Origin: Seonamhaeicola algicola
Lineage (GTDB): Bacteria > Bacteroidota > Bacteroidia > Flavobacteriales > Flavobacteriaceae
Direction: 5' to 3'
Assembly: GCF_007997385.1 (NCBI RefSeq)
Contig: NZ_VOSC01000012.1
Span: 1 to 64,000, forward strand
Length of the DNA: 64,000 bases
Shown here: piece after piece, positions 63,854-64,000 of the stretch
How positions within the stretch are numbered: the first letter of the stretch is position 1
Layout of the letters: each line of letters begins with the position of its first letter
Notes under the pieces: generated by a model
The model's input: only the letters and a program-made list of their open reading frames with translations
Database searches by the model: none
What the model was told of the DNA's origin: nothing
Position numbers and translations under genes: made by a program

Positions 63854-64000
63854 ATGAAATTTTATCTCTTACTTTTCAGTTGTTTATGTGCTTTAAACAA
63901 CGCTATTTCACAACAAATAACAGCCACTGAATTACTCGAAAAAAGCATAGCCTTTCATGATCCACAAAACAAGTGGCCTACATTTAAAGGAAACTTTGTA
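63854..64000 (+). CDS. Secreted protein, partial (DUF6503-like?)
   Basis: The first 49 codons of a gene that runs off the window. A signal peptide (about 1-19, ending AIS) is followed by TATELLEKSIAFHDPQNKWPTF. The xLLEKSIxxHDPxxxW pattern resembles a family of secreted Bacteroidota proteins I associate with DUF6503. Too little is present to be sure. Confidence 0.65.
   Translation, partial: MKFYLLLFSCLCALNNAISQQITATELLEKSIAFHDPQNKWPTFKGNFV

Overview
The window reads as chromosomal DNA of a low-GC (low 30s percent by eye) marine-type member of the Flavobacteriaceae (Bacteroidota). Evidence for this: promoters of the TAnnTTTG / TTTG type, almost no Shine-Dalgarno sites, SusC/SusD and other TonB-dependent receptors, a type IX secretion (T9SS) C-terminal domain, Bacteroidota-type RND pumps, FG-GAP/ASPIC lipoproteins and an exbB-x-exbD-exbD cluster. 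I see no rRNA, prophage, insertion sequence or CRISPR array.

Layout. 1-4.4 kb (minus): partial PfpI-like protein, YgiQ radical SAM protein, ABC-F ATPase. 4.7-9.2 kb (plus): translation block rplM-rpsI, rpsB-tsf, pyrH-frr, with hairpins between transcription units. 9.2-14.1 kb: short DUF5686-like barrel, two small secreted unknowns, MMPL/RND exporter. 14.2-17.8 kb: asnS, rpoN and a membrane protein. 17.8-20.9 kb (minus): PorT-like barrel and an ExbB/ExbD energising cluster. 21 kb: tRNA-Ser(GGA). 21.1-24.6 kb: ansA-tatD, an aspartic protease, an orphan LuxR-type response regulator and a repeat-rich intergenic region. 24.7-27.9 kb: giant FG-GAP/ASPIC lipoprotein. 28-32 kb (minus): 2-oxoglutarate dehydrogenase E1 and E2. 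32.3-34.1 kb: cytochrome c lipoprotein and polyprenyl synthetase. 34.2-40.9 kb: tetR-tolC-adaptor-RND pump operon with a visible TetR operator. 41-45.3 kb (minus): an orphan SusC/SusD pair. 45.5-51.6 kb: aspS, ClC channel, tadA, dxs. 51.8-54.1 kb: a GH16 polysaccharidase with twin LacI-like operators. 54.4-55.7 kb: dgt. 55.8-63.8 kb: a putative phosphate-starvation cluster (stand-alone CarbopepD domain, surface lipoprotein, TonB-dependent receptor, YwqK-like protein, Pit-PhoU transporter). The window ends in a partial secreted protein.

Best lead. Three promoters between 55.8 and 61.5 kb share TAACA repeats with 11-bp period, like Pho boxes of OmpR-type regulators. In all three, the last GTAAC starts exactly 30 nt before the TTTG of a -7-like element. 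This ties the lipoprotein/TonB-receptor pair and the Pit transporter into one probable regulon, and suggests an outer-membrane phosphate or phospho-compound uptake system.

Other leads: a GH16 enzyme whose catalytic domain appears to be split by a circularly permuted discoidin domain; a duplicated palindrome-plus-hairpin unit next to the orphan response regulator, followed by a 36-codon membrane peptide; a ClC protein with Gln in place of the gating Glu; and interlocked, nearly leaderless tadA/dxs promoters.
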